Source: Chloracidobacterium sp. (lineage in GTDB: Bacteria; Acidobacteriota; Blastocatellia; Pyrinomonadales; Pyrinomonadaceae). From it: DNA of 64,000 nucleotides. Below, one piece after another: positions 8,002 to 16,794 of this stretch (position 1 is the first letter of the stretch; each line of letters starts with the position of its first letter). Location: assembly GCA_016711345.1 (NCBI GenBank), contig JADJTD010000001.1:2790001-2854000 (forward strand), in the 5' to 3' direction. Below the pieces are notes generated by a model, which made no database searches, was not told the origin of the DNA, and worked only from the letters and a program-made list of their open reading frames with translations. The position numbers and the translations under genes were made by a program.

Positions 8002-8920
8002 TTACGGCCTTTGTGCCTGTCAGCTCCGAAAAATCTTTTGTATAAACGGTATCCACGCGACGGAGTTTGCCTATGGTTTCAACGATGTCGTGAGTTTGGA
8101 TAAAGCCGGTTTCGACGTGGGCGATCGCCCAGTTGCTGATGTGCGAGGCCTTTCGCAAGGTCTCTTCGAGCAAATGAAGATACTGCGATTTTGTTTCGGT
8201 TGCGACGCCGAGCTGGCCTTTCAAACTCGTTTCCAGAGAATCCCAAAAATCGTTCCCGCCGCGAAGCCATTCTTCGCGCCACGCCGAACGACCGAGAAAT
8301 GATCGGGTGCTTTGCGTATGGACAGGCGGCAGACGGAGAAACATCAGATCGGTAAATGTCTCGGAAATGAACGAGTCGGCGGTCCCGTTGTGACAACTGT
8401 TGTTTTGCCCGTTGTTGTGAGGTTCCGGCTGTATCGACCAGATTCGTCGAAAGACATTTGAGAGCGGCTGGCGCAATTCACGAGTTTCGTCGGTAAAGGA
8501 CAACACATAGTCGCCAGTAGCCATTGCCACGCTGGATGCGATAGCACGAGCAAGCGGCGACGCTAGCTTGTCGATGCGTTGGCGGACATTATCAAACCAC
8601 CATGCATCAGTCTCGCCGAACCAATCTGTCAGAGCAGGATTGTGCAGGCGATAGCCGGGAACGTATGCGTCTTCCAGAACGACATTTACGTCGTCGGACG
8701 ACAATCGTTCGCCTGGATTCGCTATCTGTGCCGAAGCACGCATCCATGACGACTGCATCGGGTCGTTTGCAGCGACTCGCACATCCCAGCGCTTGAGAAA
8801 TGAACCGAGCACCGGACTATCCGTGAATGGCAGAGCGACGGAAGTGAACGTCATTCGATGGAGAACGTTCAGGTCGAACGCGAGCCAGCTTTTGGGTGAT
8901 ATCTTCGAAGGGCCGTGCAT
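7988..8920 (-). CDS. Degenerate D12-class DNA adenine methylase-like protein
   Basis: I do not recognise a named family for this 310-residue protein, but its layout follows D12-class N6-adenine methylases. A segment ending RVAANDP matches the strand and Asn-Asp after the SAM motif. WFDNVRQRID and LARAIASSVAMATGDY match the helical FN-x-R-xx-I region. FLRLPPV stands where the catalytic DPPY should be, and the C-terminus KAVIITA matches the usual last strand. The FxGxG SAM motif reads FTDSPVLG and the DPPY Asp and Tyr are missing, so it is probably catalytically dead. It starts 9 bp after the HD-GYP gene stop and is the last gene of a three-gene operon. Confidence 0.6.
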   Translation of the reverse strand: MHGPSKISPKSWLAFDLNVLHRMTFTSVALPFTDSPVLGSFLKRWDVRVAANDPMQSSWMRASAQIANPGERLSSDDVNVVLEDAYVPGYRLHNPALTDWFGETDAWWFDNVRQRIDKLASPLARAIASSVAMATGDYVLSFTDETRELRQPLSNVFRRIWSIQPEPHNNGQNNSCHNGTADSFISETFTDLMFLRLPPVHTQSTRSFLGRSAWREEWLRGGNDFWDSLETSLKGQLGVATETKSQYLHLLEETLRKASHISNWAIAHVETGFIQTHDIVETIGKLRRVDTVYTKDFSELTGTKAVIITA

Positions 8921-8929
8921 AGGTCTTTA

Positions 8930-9538
8930 TTATGAGTAAGTCTCCGGTCGTATTTTCGCCGCTGCCTGTCGGATGTTAAGGAAAGCCTTTACAATTGCCG
9001 GATCAAACTCGATGCCCGCCCACTCGACCAAATATTTTTTTGCGTCGTCAACCGACCAACCCGCCCTAAACGGCCTTGGGCTAGTCAGTGCTGCATAGGT
9101 ATCCGCAATTCGCAGTATTCGAGCTGCAAGCGGTATTTGTTCAGCCGTCAATCCGTCGGGATAACCGCTGCCGTTCCACCATTCGTGATGCCATCTGACA
9201 AGGAGTTGGACGCCACGCGGCAGGCCTAATTTCGCCGTTTCCTGTTCACCGATCACAGGATGACGCTGGAGGTCGAGGCGTTCGTCGAGACTAAGGATCT
9301 TTGTCGATCTGATGTAGTCCCGGTTCATTTTCAGTTCGCCGATGTCATGGACAAGAGCCGCCTGCTGAAGGAAGAAACGGTCACGCGAAGCAAGATTAAA
9401 CGTGGCCGCGAGCGAATCGGCAAACGATGCGATCCGCTGGCTATGGGCGTCGGTATAGCCTTCGAACCTGTCCATTTGTGGCGCCATCCGGAGAAGCTTT
9501 TCATCAAATCCCGGGAAATCGGCGAGTGCACTCTGCAT
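8930..9538 (-). CDS. HD-GYP domain phosphodiesterase-like protein
   Basis: The 202-residue protein is a nearly bare HD-GYP domain. It shows His32, the HD pair 64-65 (LVHDIGELK), His93, the HHE at 117-119, and NGSGYPDGL containing GYP at 125-127, followed by IPLAARILRIADTYAALTS. These are the metal ligands and signature of cyclic-di-GMP (or cGAMP) phosphodiesterases. There is no receiver domain; only about 30 residues precede the domain. It lies between the PATAN-DnaJ gene and the degenerate methylase gene, so it probably works in one signalling unit with them. Activity is likely because the key residues are intact. Confidence 0.88.
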   Translation of the reverse strand: MQSALADFPGFDEKLLRMAPQMDRFEGYTDAHSQRIASFADSLAATFNLASRDRFFLQQAALVHDIGELKMNRDYIRSTKILSLDERLDLQRHPVIGEQETAKLGLPRGVQLLVRWHHEWWNGSGYPDGLTAEQIPLAARILRIADTYAALTSPRPFRAGWSVDDAKKYLVEWAGIEFDPAIVKAFLNIRQAAAKIRPETYS

Positions 9539-9603
9539 CCTTATAGTGTCGCGTCTTTGACCGGAAGATTCAAGCTAAAAGATGAGTCTTGAGTCTAGAG
9601 TCC

Positions 9604-9629
9604 TAAGTCTTGAGACTGAGTAAGACTTA
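9604..9629. repeat. agtct-type inverted repeat overlapping a stop codon
   Basis: The arms taagtctt (9604-9611) and aagactta (9622-9629) are perfect complements. The right arm includes the TAA of the PATAN-DnaJ gene on the minus strand. The gap up to the HD-GYP gene has more agtct units (9584-9600). It may dampen downstream expression or end transcription. Confidence 0.5.
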
Positions 9630-11168
9630 CAACTTCAAACTCGCTAGCAAGTCTATGGCTTCGCGGTGGCCGGGGAAGATTGTCAGAAGGCGGTTCAATT
9701 CACCCTCGGCACGTTTGATCAGATTGTTTTGAATGAAGAACTCGGCGAGCAAAATGCGAAACGTCGCGTTGTTGGGCTCGATCCGCAACGCAGCCTGCAT
9801 CTCAGACTCGGCTTTGTGACGCTGTTTTGCATCTGCCGACAGCGCCTTGCCGTAATATGCGTGGTAGCGGGCGACCTTCGGAGCGAAATGTACTGCACGA
9901 GCGAGAAACGGCAGTGCCCTTTCTAGATCGTTATCCATTAGCAGGCTGAAGCCACGTTCGAAATGTTCGTCGGCCTGCTCCAGTTTAACGTCGCGCTCGC
10001 CGCCTGATTCGCGAAGTTTTTCGCGTTCGGCAAGTTCTTTGCGCATTCGGTAATCGTACATTTCGCGGCTCGCTTCGTTTTTCAGCGTTTCGTGCGCCTG
10101 AGCGAGCTCGGTAAATGCCTGTTGGATGCGAGCAAGCCTCTCGCCGCCTTCTGAGTGGAATCTGTCGGGGTGGAAATTACGAGCGAGATGAAAATACGCA
10201 CGCTTTAGCTCCTCGACATCGGCAAGCGAGTCGACGCCGAGGATATCGTAATAAGTTTCTGCATTCTCGACCTGTGCCAGATACGCTTCGACCGAGATTA
10301 CTTCGTCCTGTTCTTTTTTCGGAAGCTCGACCTCGGGCTGTTCTTTCGGGATCTCAGCGACCGGTTGCGGAACATGCGCTAGTTTGGCTTCCCGTTTTAG
10401 CTCAAGTCGAGCGTCTTTCATAGCGGCAACATGATTTGCGTCAAATGCCGGCCTCCCCTTTCTGCGAACAAGCAGTCCGCCCGTCCAGAGCGTGTAAAGC
10501 GCGTGCAATGCCCGCGACTCACTCATCGCTGCCATACTGACAAGGTCAGTTGCTGATAGTGGCGTGTCCTCCGACCTTGACAAGATAAAAGCTTCTTCGG
10601 CGTCCAGACGAAGATCGGTTGCATCGGCTTCCGACCGCGTGAAGGTTTCTTCCATGCTGCGAAATCGTCCCAGCACCGTATCTACTGGGAGGCATCGCGT
10701 ATATTCGATCAGCAGTTGTCGCGTGTTTATGTCAAAGGTGAGGCCGTCGCGAATGCGGGCCAGCGAGCTGAATGTCCAATTACCTTGTGTCCACGACAGC
10801 GCGTCAACTATTATTTCCTGTATCTGTTCGGCGAATAACTGATCGCAATCGGCCTTAGATAACAGTTTTTTGCTTTGCAGATGTGCGGCAAATTCGAAGT
10901 CGTTCGAGAAATTGGGGATCGCGGCAACTTCCTCTTTTTTCAACCGATTTCGTCGCATCAAGATGTCAAATAGGCGCGAACTTCTGGCATTGGAAACCGC
11001 AAAGACAACCTTACCACCCTTGCAATAAATGACCCATTTTTTTTCCTTATCGGCTCCGCGCAAACTGCCGTTCAGCCGTGCCTGCATGATCTCGGTTATG
11101 AGTTCGGCAAGCGGATGAGCGTAGAAACTTCCGGTTATTTCTAGGTCTGTCTGCGTCTGTGGGGTCAT
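9627..11168 (-). CDS. DUF4388 (PATAN)-DnaJ-TPR signalling protein
   Basis: The 513-residue protein has three parts. Residues 1-165 are a PATAN/DUF4388 domain (GSFYAHPLAELITEIMQA, then GGKVVFAVS), a regulatory module that partners response regulators. A linker and winged-helix-like part covers about 185-240. A J domain at about 304-375 keeps the HPD tripeptide (333-335), the signature for stimulating DnaK ATPase. The C-terminal 110 residues form TPR-like helices. No signal peptide is seen. It leads the operon with the HD-GYP and methylase-like genes. A role in relaying a cyclic-dinucleotide or two-component signal to a chaperone-assisted complex is inference. Confidence 0.88.
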   Translation of the reverse strand: MTPQTQTDLEITGSFYAHPLAELITEIMQARLNGSLRGADKEKKWVIYCKGGKVVFAVSNARSSRLFDILMRRNRLKKEEVAAIPNFSNDFEFAAHLQSKKLLSKADCDQLFAEQIQEIIVDALSWTQGNWTFSSLARIRDGLTFDINTRQLLIEYTRCLPVDTVLGRFRSMEETFTRSEADATDLRLDAEEAFILSRSEDTPLSATDLVSMAAMSESRALHALYTLWTGGLLVRRKGRPAFDANHVAAMKDARLELKREAKLAHVPQPVAEIPKEQPEVELPKKEQDEVISVEAYLAQVENAETYYDILGVDSLADVEELKRAYFHLARNFHPDRFHSEGGERLARIQQAFTELAQAHETLKNEASREMYDYRMRKELAEREKLRESGGERDVKLEQADEHFERGFSLLMDNDLERALPFLARAVHFAPKVARYHAYYGKALSADAKQRHKAESEMQAALRIEPNNATFRILLAEFFIQNNLIKRAEGELNRLLTIFPGHREAIDLLASLKL

Positions 11169-11308
11169 TTTGTAAAAGAAAGAGGCGGGAAACGGCCAGG
11201 AGCAGCCTATTACAATAATAACAAATATGGAGCCTAAAAGTTAAGGTATTTTTTCGCGTTTCGGGCGTTCATTTGATAGGATTTGAATCAATTGCAGTCG
11301 GTTTTTTG

Positions 11309-12049
11309 ATGGAAAAAGAGCTGGAAATTCGCGAATGTAATAACCTCGATGATCTGGCCGCATGTGTGCAGATCCAACGCGAGGTTTTTGCTTTGCCTGA
11401 GGTGGAATTGTCGCCTGTAAGGCATTTTGTCGTGACGAAAAACGCGGGCGGCTTTGTGATTGGTACGTATGATGGCGAGAGGCTTGCGGGTTTTGTGCTG
11501 AGCGTTCCGGCATTTTTGCGTGGCGAACGTGCCTTTTACTCCCATATGACGGGTGTTCGACAGGAATACCAAGGTTACGGTATCGGAGCGAAGCTTAAAT
11601 GGGCGCAGCGAACAAGAGCTTTGGATGAAGGTGTAAAATACATCAAGTGGACATTTGAGCCTATAAAGGCGAGAAATGCCTATTTTAACCTCGAAAAACT
11701 CGGAGCGATCGTCTCAGAATATCGGCCGAATTTTTATGGTACAGACTATGCTACCGCCGATAACAAGATCGGTCTCGCTAGCGACCGTTTGTTCGCAGAA
11801 TGGCACTTGGAAAGTCCTAAAGTTGCGGCATTAGCGTCAGGAGCGCAATTTGGAGATGATCGTGAACAAAGTGCTGAGATAGAGATAATGAATGACTGGT
11901 TGGGATTGGTTGCATCCTCTCCAACCGAAGCACTAGCCGAGCAGACGCGCATTCGCATTGAATTTGAAGCGGCGTTTGACAATGGTTATATCGCAAGGGG
12001 ATTTAGACGCGACGATAAACGACCGGCATTTTTGCTATATCAAGATTAA
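11309..12049 (+). CDS. GNAT-family acetyltransferase (COG3375-like)
   Basis: I start at ATG 11309 (246 residues) in preference to an upstream TTG at 11273. The acyl-CoA binding loop reads VRQEYQGYGIGAKLKWAQRTRA, the Q/RxxGxG/A motif with an extra helix, and the fold begins IRECNNLDDLAACVQIQREVF. The extended C-terminus and the KWTFEPIKARNAYFNLEKLGA segment match the COG3375 group of large GNAT proteins. Relatives are often found beside N-acyl-amino-acid racemases, which is not the case here. Its stop codon is 2 bp from the Rieske oxygenase start, so the two are co-transcribed. The acyl acceptor is unknown. Confidence 0.85.
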   Translation: MEKELEIRECNNLDDLAACVQIQREVFALPEVELSPVRHFVVTKNAGGFVIGTYDGERLAGFVLSVPAFLRGERAFYSHMTGVRQEYQGYGIGAKLKWAQRTRALDEGVKYIKWTFEPIKARNAYFNLEKLGAIVSEYRPNFYGTDYATADNKIGLASDRLFAEWHLESPKVAALASGAQFGDDREQSAEIEIMNDWLGLVASSPTEALAEQTRIRIEFEAAFDNGYIARGFRRDDKRPAFLLYQD

Positions 12050-12051
12050 CG

Positions 12052-13065
12052 ATGTCAATCTTTGAGATAGATCCCGATATTAGAAAGGCAAAGACACTTG
12101 CGTCCGATTTTTATACGGATGAGCAGTATTTCGAAATATCAAAAGAAAAGATCTTTGCAGGCTCGTGGCAATTCCTTGGTCATTCAAACGAAATGTCGGG
12201 ACTAAAGCCTGTAATGATTTTGCCTGGCTTTCTTGATGAGCCCGTTTTGCTGGTGAAAACGCAAGAATCGGTGACGTGCCTTTCAAATGTTTGTACGCAT
12301 CGCGGCAAAATTCTTGTCGAAGAGCCTTGCGAGGCTAATCTGATCCGCTGCTCCTATCACGGGCGGCGTTTTTCGCTTGATGGTAAGTTTTTGTCGATGC
12401 CGGAATTTGAAGGGGTTGAGGATTTTCCATCCGAGAGTGATAATTTGCGCCAGATCGCGTTTGCTGCTCAGGGCGGATTTATGTTTGCCTCGATCGATCC
12501 GGTTGATACGTTTGAAGCGTTTGTAAATGAAGCTACTATCCAGTATTCAGAACCACCGGGGTTGCGTCTAACAGCGACACGCGAATATGAAGTTAATGCG
12601 CACTGGGCGTTGTATTGCGAGAATTATCTTGAAGGCTTTCATATTCCATATGTCCATCAAGGTTTAAATGAGATCGTCGATTACGGCAGTTACACCACCG
12701 AGACGTTTCGTTATTCGAGCGTGCAAACCGGGTATGACGACCAAGGTGAAGTCGCCGCGAGATATTTATATATCTTTCCGAATCTGATGTTAAATTTTTA
12801 TCCGTGGGGACTTTCCGTGAATGTTGTTCGACCGGTTTCACCGTCGAAAAGCGTAGTTGAATTTTTGACATACGTTTGTGACGAATCACTCGTGGACAAA
12901 GGAGCGGGAGCCGATCTGCATTCTGTCGAAATGGAAGACGAGGCCGTTGTCGAAAGTGTTCAAAATGGCATTCGGTCGCGGTTTTATTCTCACGGACGTT
13001 ATTCGCCCACACGAGAGCAGGGAACGCATCATTTTCATCGTTTGATCGCGGAGTTTATGAGTTAA
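12052..13065 (+). CDS. Rieske non-heme iron oxygenase, alpha-subunit type
   Basis: The 337-residue protein has a Rieske [2Fe-2S] site with C81-x-H83 and C100-xx-H103 (CTHRG and CSYHGRRF). It also has a mononuclear iron site at ENYLEGFHIPYVH (His197 and His202). The layout is that of ring-hydroxylating oxygenase alpha subunits and quaternary-amine monooxygenases such as choline monooxygenase and GbcA. No beta subunit, ferredoxin or reductase is adjacent. It follows the GNAT gene after 2 bp and precedes ligA by 6 bp. Substrate unknown; similarity around NYLEGFHIPYVH is closer to choline-monooxygenase-type enzymes than to benzene-type ones. Confidence 0.9.
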   Translation: MSIFEIDPDIRKAKTLASDFYTDEQYFEISKEKIFAGSWQFLGHSNEMSGLKPVMILPGFLDEPVLLVKTQESVTCLSNVCTHRGKILVEEPCEANLIRCSYHGRRFSLDGKFLSMPEFEGVEDFPSESDNLRQIAFAAQGGFMFASIDPVDTFEAFVNEATIQYSEPPGLRLTATREYEVNAHWALYCENYLEGFHIPYVHQGLNEIVDYGSYTTETFRYSSVQTGYDDQGEVAARYLYIFPNLMLNFYPWGLSVNVVRPVSPSKSVVEFLTYVCDESLVDKGAGADLHSVEMEDEAVVESVQNGIRSRFYSHGRYSPTREQGTHHFHRLIAEFMS

Positions 13066-13071
13066 TTTTGT

Positions 13072-15069
13072 ATGAGTTCAGAAATTCAGAAAGAGATTGA
13101 AAACCTTCGTGCAGAGATCGAACGCCACAGCGATCTGTATTATCAGCAAGACTCGCCGGAGATCTCGGATTTTGAATTCGATCAGCTTCTCGAACGTCTA
13201 AGAGCCCTTGAAAATGAGCATCCCGCACTTGTTACGCCTGACAGCCCGACTCAGCGTGTCGGAGGTAAGGCAGTGAGCCTGCAGCCGTTCAAACACACTG
13301 TGGCATTGATGTCGCTTGATAATTCCTACAGTCTGGACGACCTCAAAGCCTTTACCGAGCGATGTGAAAAAATGGCCGAGGGCCGCAATCTCGAATACGT
13401 TGCCGAGTTGAAGATCGATGGGCTGAGTGTTTCTCTGCATTACGAGAAAGGCATTTTAGTAACGGGTGCTACTCGCGGTGACGGACAAACTGGTGATGAG
13501 GTCACGCAAAATGTTAAGACGATCAAAACAATTCCGCTGCGTTTGAAGGTTGATGCACCGGCGCATGCCGAAGTGCGCGGCGAAGTGTTTCTGTCGCGGT
13601 CGCAGTTTGCAAGGATCAATTCGGAACTCGAAATGCAGGGCGAAAAGATGTTTGCCAACGCACGGAATTCGGCGTCGGGCACGTTGAGGATGCTCGATTC
13701 GGCAGTCGTCGCATCGCGGCGACTCGACATGTTTCCGTATGATGCTTTTACGGGAAATCAGAAGATGTTCGCGACGCACTGGGAAAATTTTGAATGGTGC
13801 GAGCGAAACGGTTTTCACGTCAATCCAAATCGCCGCTTGTGTAGCAATTTTGAAGAGTTGGTTGAGTTTATTAATGAAATGGAAAACCACCGTGACGGCC
13901 TTGATTACGAGATCGACGGTGTTGTGGTAAAGGTCAATTCGACTGCACTGCAGGACGAATTTGGGGCAACGACTAAAGCTCCGCGTTGGGCGATTGCGTA
14001 CAAATATCCGGCCCGACAGGCGACTACACGATTACTCAGTATCGGCATTCAGGTTGGCCGAACCGGTGCTTTGACGCCGGTTGCTCATCTCGAACCAACT
14101 TTGCTTGCGGGTACTACAGTCGCACGAGCTTCGCTCCATAACGAGGACGAGATCAAGCGGCTCGATCTAAAAATTGGCGATTGGGTGATGATCGAAAAGA
14201 GCGGCGAGATCATTCCGCAGGTGCTGCAAGTCGTAACAACGAAACGCGACGGCAGCGAGACGGAATTTGAGTTTCCAAATGCTTGCCCTGTTTGTCATTC
14301 GCCTGCTGTGCGTCCGGAAGGTGAAGCCGTTCGGCGGTGTACAAATGATATTTGTCCGGCGAAATTGAAAGCTCGCATACTGTATTTCGCATCGCGAAAG
14401 GCGATGGATATCGAGGGCCTTGGCGAAGTGTTGGTAGAAATGCTGGTGGACAAAGAAATGATCCGCGATGTCGCCGACCTTTATTCGCTGACTCTCGAAC
14501 AGGTTTCGGGCCTCGACCGAATGGCCGAAAAATCGGGAACCAATCTTATCGAACAGATCGAGGCGAGCAAGTCTCGCGGCTTGCAGCGTTTGCTATACGG
14601 CATTGACATTCGGCACGTCGGCGAACGCTACGCAAAAATTCTCGCGAATCACTTCCGCAGCATCGACCGCCTTGCCGAGGCGAGCGTCCAGGAACTCGAC
14701 GACATCCACGAGATCGGCCTCGCTGTCGCCGAGAGCGTCTATGAATGGTTTCGCGATCCGCGAAATGTCGATCTTGTCGCACGGCTCAAAGCCGTCGGAG
14801 TCAAAACCGAAACTGACGCCGCGAGCACGGCAATGCTCGACGAAAGATTTCAAGGCAAAACTTTTGTCCTGACCGGCAAGCTCGAAAACTACACCCGCGA
14901 CGAAGCCGCAAAACTTATCGAAGAACGAGGCGGCCGCGTGTCATCATCGGTCAGTAAAAATACTGATTTTGTTGTTGCTGGAAGCGATGCGGGGTCGAAA
15001 TTGACTAAAGCGGAAGGACTAGGTGTTGCAGTATTGGATGAAAACGAATTCCGTTCGATGATTCAATAA
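13072..15069 (+). CDS. ligA: NAD-dependent DNA ligase LigA
   Basis: At 665 residues it has the full LigA layout. There is an Ia domain with YYQQDSPEISDFEFDQLL, and the adenylation lysine K114 in KIDG. The OB fold follows, then a four-Cys zinc finger (CPVCH and CTNDICPAKL), helix-hairpin-helix repeats near RHVGERYAKILANHF, and a C-terminal BRCT domain starting about residue 590 (FQGKTFVLTGKLENYTRDEA). It seals nicks during replication and repair using NAD+. It sits only 6 bp after the Rieske gene and 23 bp before glyA, so it is probably in a longer transcript. Confidence 0.97.
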   Translation: MSSEIQKEIENLRAEIERHSDLYYQQDSPEISDFEFDQLLERLRALENEHPALVTPDSPTQRVGGKAVSLQPFKHTVALMSLDNSYSLDDLKAFTERCEKMAEGRNLEYVAELKIDGLSVSLHYEKGILVTGATRGDGQTGDEVTQNVKTIKTIPLRLKVDAPAHAEVRGEVFLSRSQFARINSELEMQGEKMFANARNSASGTLRMLDSAVVASRRLDMFPYDAFTGNQKMFATHWENFEWCERNGFHVNPNRRLCSNFEELVEFINEMENHRDGLDYEIDGVVVKVNSTALQDEFGATTKAPRWAIAYKYPARQATTRLLSIGIQVGRTGALTPVAHLEPTLLAGTTVARASLHNEDEIKRLDLKIGDWVMIEKSGEIIPQVLQVVTTKRDGSETEFEFPNACPVCHSPAVRPEGEAVRRCTNDICPAKLKARILYFASRKAMDIEGLGEVLVEMLVDKEMIRDVADLYSLTLEQVSGLDRMAEKSGTNLIEQIEASKSRGLQRLLYGIDIRHVGERYAKILANHFRSIDRLAEASVQELDDIHEIGLAVAESVYEWFRDPRNVDLVARLKAVGVKTETDAASTAMLDERFQGKTFVLTGKLENYTRDEAAKLIEERGGRVSSSVSKNTDFVVAGSDAGSKLTKAEGLGVAVLDENEFRSMIQ

Positions 15070-15092
15070 ACGAAAACATATATCATTTTCTT

Positions 15093-16391
15093 ATGAATGA
15101 TTTTTTCACAGCAAATATATTAGAGGTTGATCCGATGGTCAGCGAGGCTATTAATGACGAAGTGCGGCGTCAGACGAACGGGCTTGAGCTTATCGCGTCG
15201 GAGAATTTTGTGTCCGAGGCCGTTTTGCAGGCGATGGGAACGGTCTTTACAAACAAATATGCCGAAGGTTATCCGGCGAAACGGTATTATGGTGGATGTG
15301 AATTTGCTGATGTCGTCGAGAATTTGGCGATAGATCGGGCTAAAGAGATCTTCGGAGCCGAGCATGCTAATGTCCAGCCGCATTCAGGTGCGCAGGCTAA
15401 TATGGCTGTTTTGATGACGGCACTCGACCATGGCGATCAGATCCTCGGCATGAATCTCTCGCATGGCGGACACTTGACACATGGCCATCCGCTCAATTTT
15501 TCGGGGATCAATTATAAGGTCGCGGATTACGGCGTTAATAAAGACACCGAGCAGATCGATTACGACGAACTGCAGCGAAAGGCCGAAGAGAGCAATCCGA
15601 AGCTACTCATTTGCGGTGCGTCGGCTTATCCGCGGACGATAGATTTTGCACGCATTGGCGAGATCGCACGCAGCGTTGGTGCAAAGGTAATGGCCGACAT
15701 TGCACATATCGCGGGACTAGTTGCTGTGGGCTTGCATCCTTCGCCGGTGCCGCATTGCGAATTTGTAACGACGACGACGCATAAGACCTTGCGTGGTCCG
15801 CGCGGCGGATTGATATTGTGCCGCGAGGAATTTGCTGCTGACGTAAACCGCAGCGTTTTTCCGGGCGTTCAAGGCGGGCCGCTGGTGCATATTATCGCTG
15901 CAAAAGCAGTGTCGTTTGGTGAGGCTTTGCGCGGCGATTTTAAGGCGTATCAACAGCAGATAATTGACAATGCAAAGGTGCTGGCAGAGACACTTTCAAA
16001 CGCGGGTCTGCGGCTCGTTTCGGGCGGAACGGATAATCATTTGCTGCTCGTCGATGTCTTTATGGACGGCAAGGGCATCACGGGCAAGGTCGCCGAAAAG
16101 GCACTCGATGAAGTGCATATCACGGTCAATAAAAATACGATCCCCTTCGATACTAACAAGCCTTTTGTCGCGTCAGGCATTCGTCTTGGAACGCCTGCAC
16201 TTACGACTCGCGGGATGAAGGAATCTGAAATGAAGTTGATCGGCGAAATGATCGCGTCGATCATCCACGAACCGGAATCAGAGGAAGTCAAGGCGAATGT
16301 CAGGCGCGGCGTTGCGGAGATAACGGCGAAATTTCCGATGTATCTCAATCGGTTGGAAGCGACAAAGCAGGAATCGATCTCGGCGACATAA
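15093..16391 (+). CDS. glyA: Serine hydroxymethyltransferase
   Basis: The 432-residue protein has the typical bacterial SHMT length. It has the tetrahydrofolate and PLP site features GLELIASENF, YAEGYPAKRYYGG, HSGAQAN, the PLP lysine in TTTTHKTLRGPRGG, and SGIRLGTPALTTRG near the C-terminus. It converts serine and tetrahydrofolate to glycine and 5,10-methylene-tetrahydrofolate in the cytoplasm. The stop codon overlaps the start of the following small secreted protein gene (taatg), suggesting coupling. Confidence 0.97.
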   Translation: MNDFFTANILEVDPMVSEAINDEVRRQTNGLELIASENFVSEAVLQAMGTVFTNKYAEGYPAKRYYGGCEFADVVENLAIDRAKEIFGAEHANVQPHSGAQANMAVLMTALDHGDQILGMNLSHGGHLTHGHPLNFSGINYKVADYGVNKDTEQIDYDELQRKAEESNPKLLICGASAYPRTIDFARIGEIARSVGAKVMADIAHIAGLVAVGLHPSPVPHCEFVTTTTHKTLRGPRGGLILCREEFAADVNRSVFPGVQGGPLVHIIAAKAVSFGEALRGDFKAYQQQIIDNAKVLAETLSNAGLRLVSGGTDNHLLLVDVFMDGKGITGKVAEKALDEVHITVNKNTIPFDTNKPFVASGIRLGTPALTTRGMKESEMKLIGEMIASIIHEPESEEVKANVRRGVAEITAKFPMYLNRLEATKQESISAT

Positions 16392-16771
16392 TGATTAAAA
16401 TGACCAAAAGATTTTCGCAACTACTTTCAGCCGTCTTACTCGTGTTGGTTTTTTCCATATCTTCATTTAGCCAGACTATTGTCGTCCGTCCGATGCCTGC
16501 TGATTTCAAAAGTGACGGCTGTTCGCTTTTTCCTGACGGCAACTATCGCGATTGCTGTGTCGAGCATGACAAGGCTTATTATTTCGGCGGAACAAAGGCG
16601 GAAAGAAGAGCGGCTGACAAACGGCTTTGCGATTGTGTGCGTGCAAAAGGCCATCGATTTCTTTCCCCAGTGATTTATCTTGGAGTTCGGATCGGCGGCG
16701 TCGCATGGCTGCCGACGCCTTTCCGCTGGGGATTTGGAAGCAATAAAGGCGTGAAAAAGCCCGAAAAATAA
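16391..16771 (+). CDS. Small secreted phospholipase A2-like protein
   Basis: The 126-residue precursor has a signal peptide (about 1-27, cleavage after SSFS). The mature part carries DGCSLFPDGNYRDCCVEHD, where DCCVEHD (54-60) reproduces the catalytic CCxxHD of phospholipase A2. Cys44 and the C-terminal CDC could form the disulfides. It is short for PLA2 and lacks an obvious calcium loop, so it may be a distant or non-enzymatic relative. The start overlaps the glyA stop; ATG 16400 is an alternative start three residues later. An extracytoplasmic lipid-acting role is inference from the motif. Confidence 0.75.
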   Translation: MIKMTKRFSQLLSAVLLVLVFSISSFSQTIVVRPMPADFKSDGCSLFPDGNYRDCCVEHDKAYYFGGTKAERRAADKRLCDCVRAKGHRFLSPVIYLGVRIGGVAWLPTPFRWGFGSNKGVKKPEK

Positions 16772-16794
16772 AACCTAAGATTCTTTCAAAAACG

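Noticed and set aside
9627..11168. Full-length DnaJ chaperone
   Set aside because: The J domain is present, but no Gly/Phe region, zinc finger or C-terminal substrate domain is; it is a J-domain signalling fusion instead.
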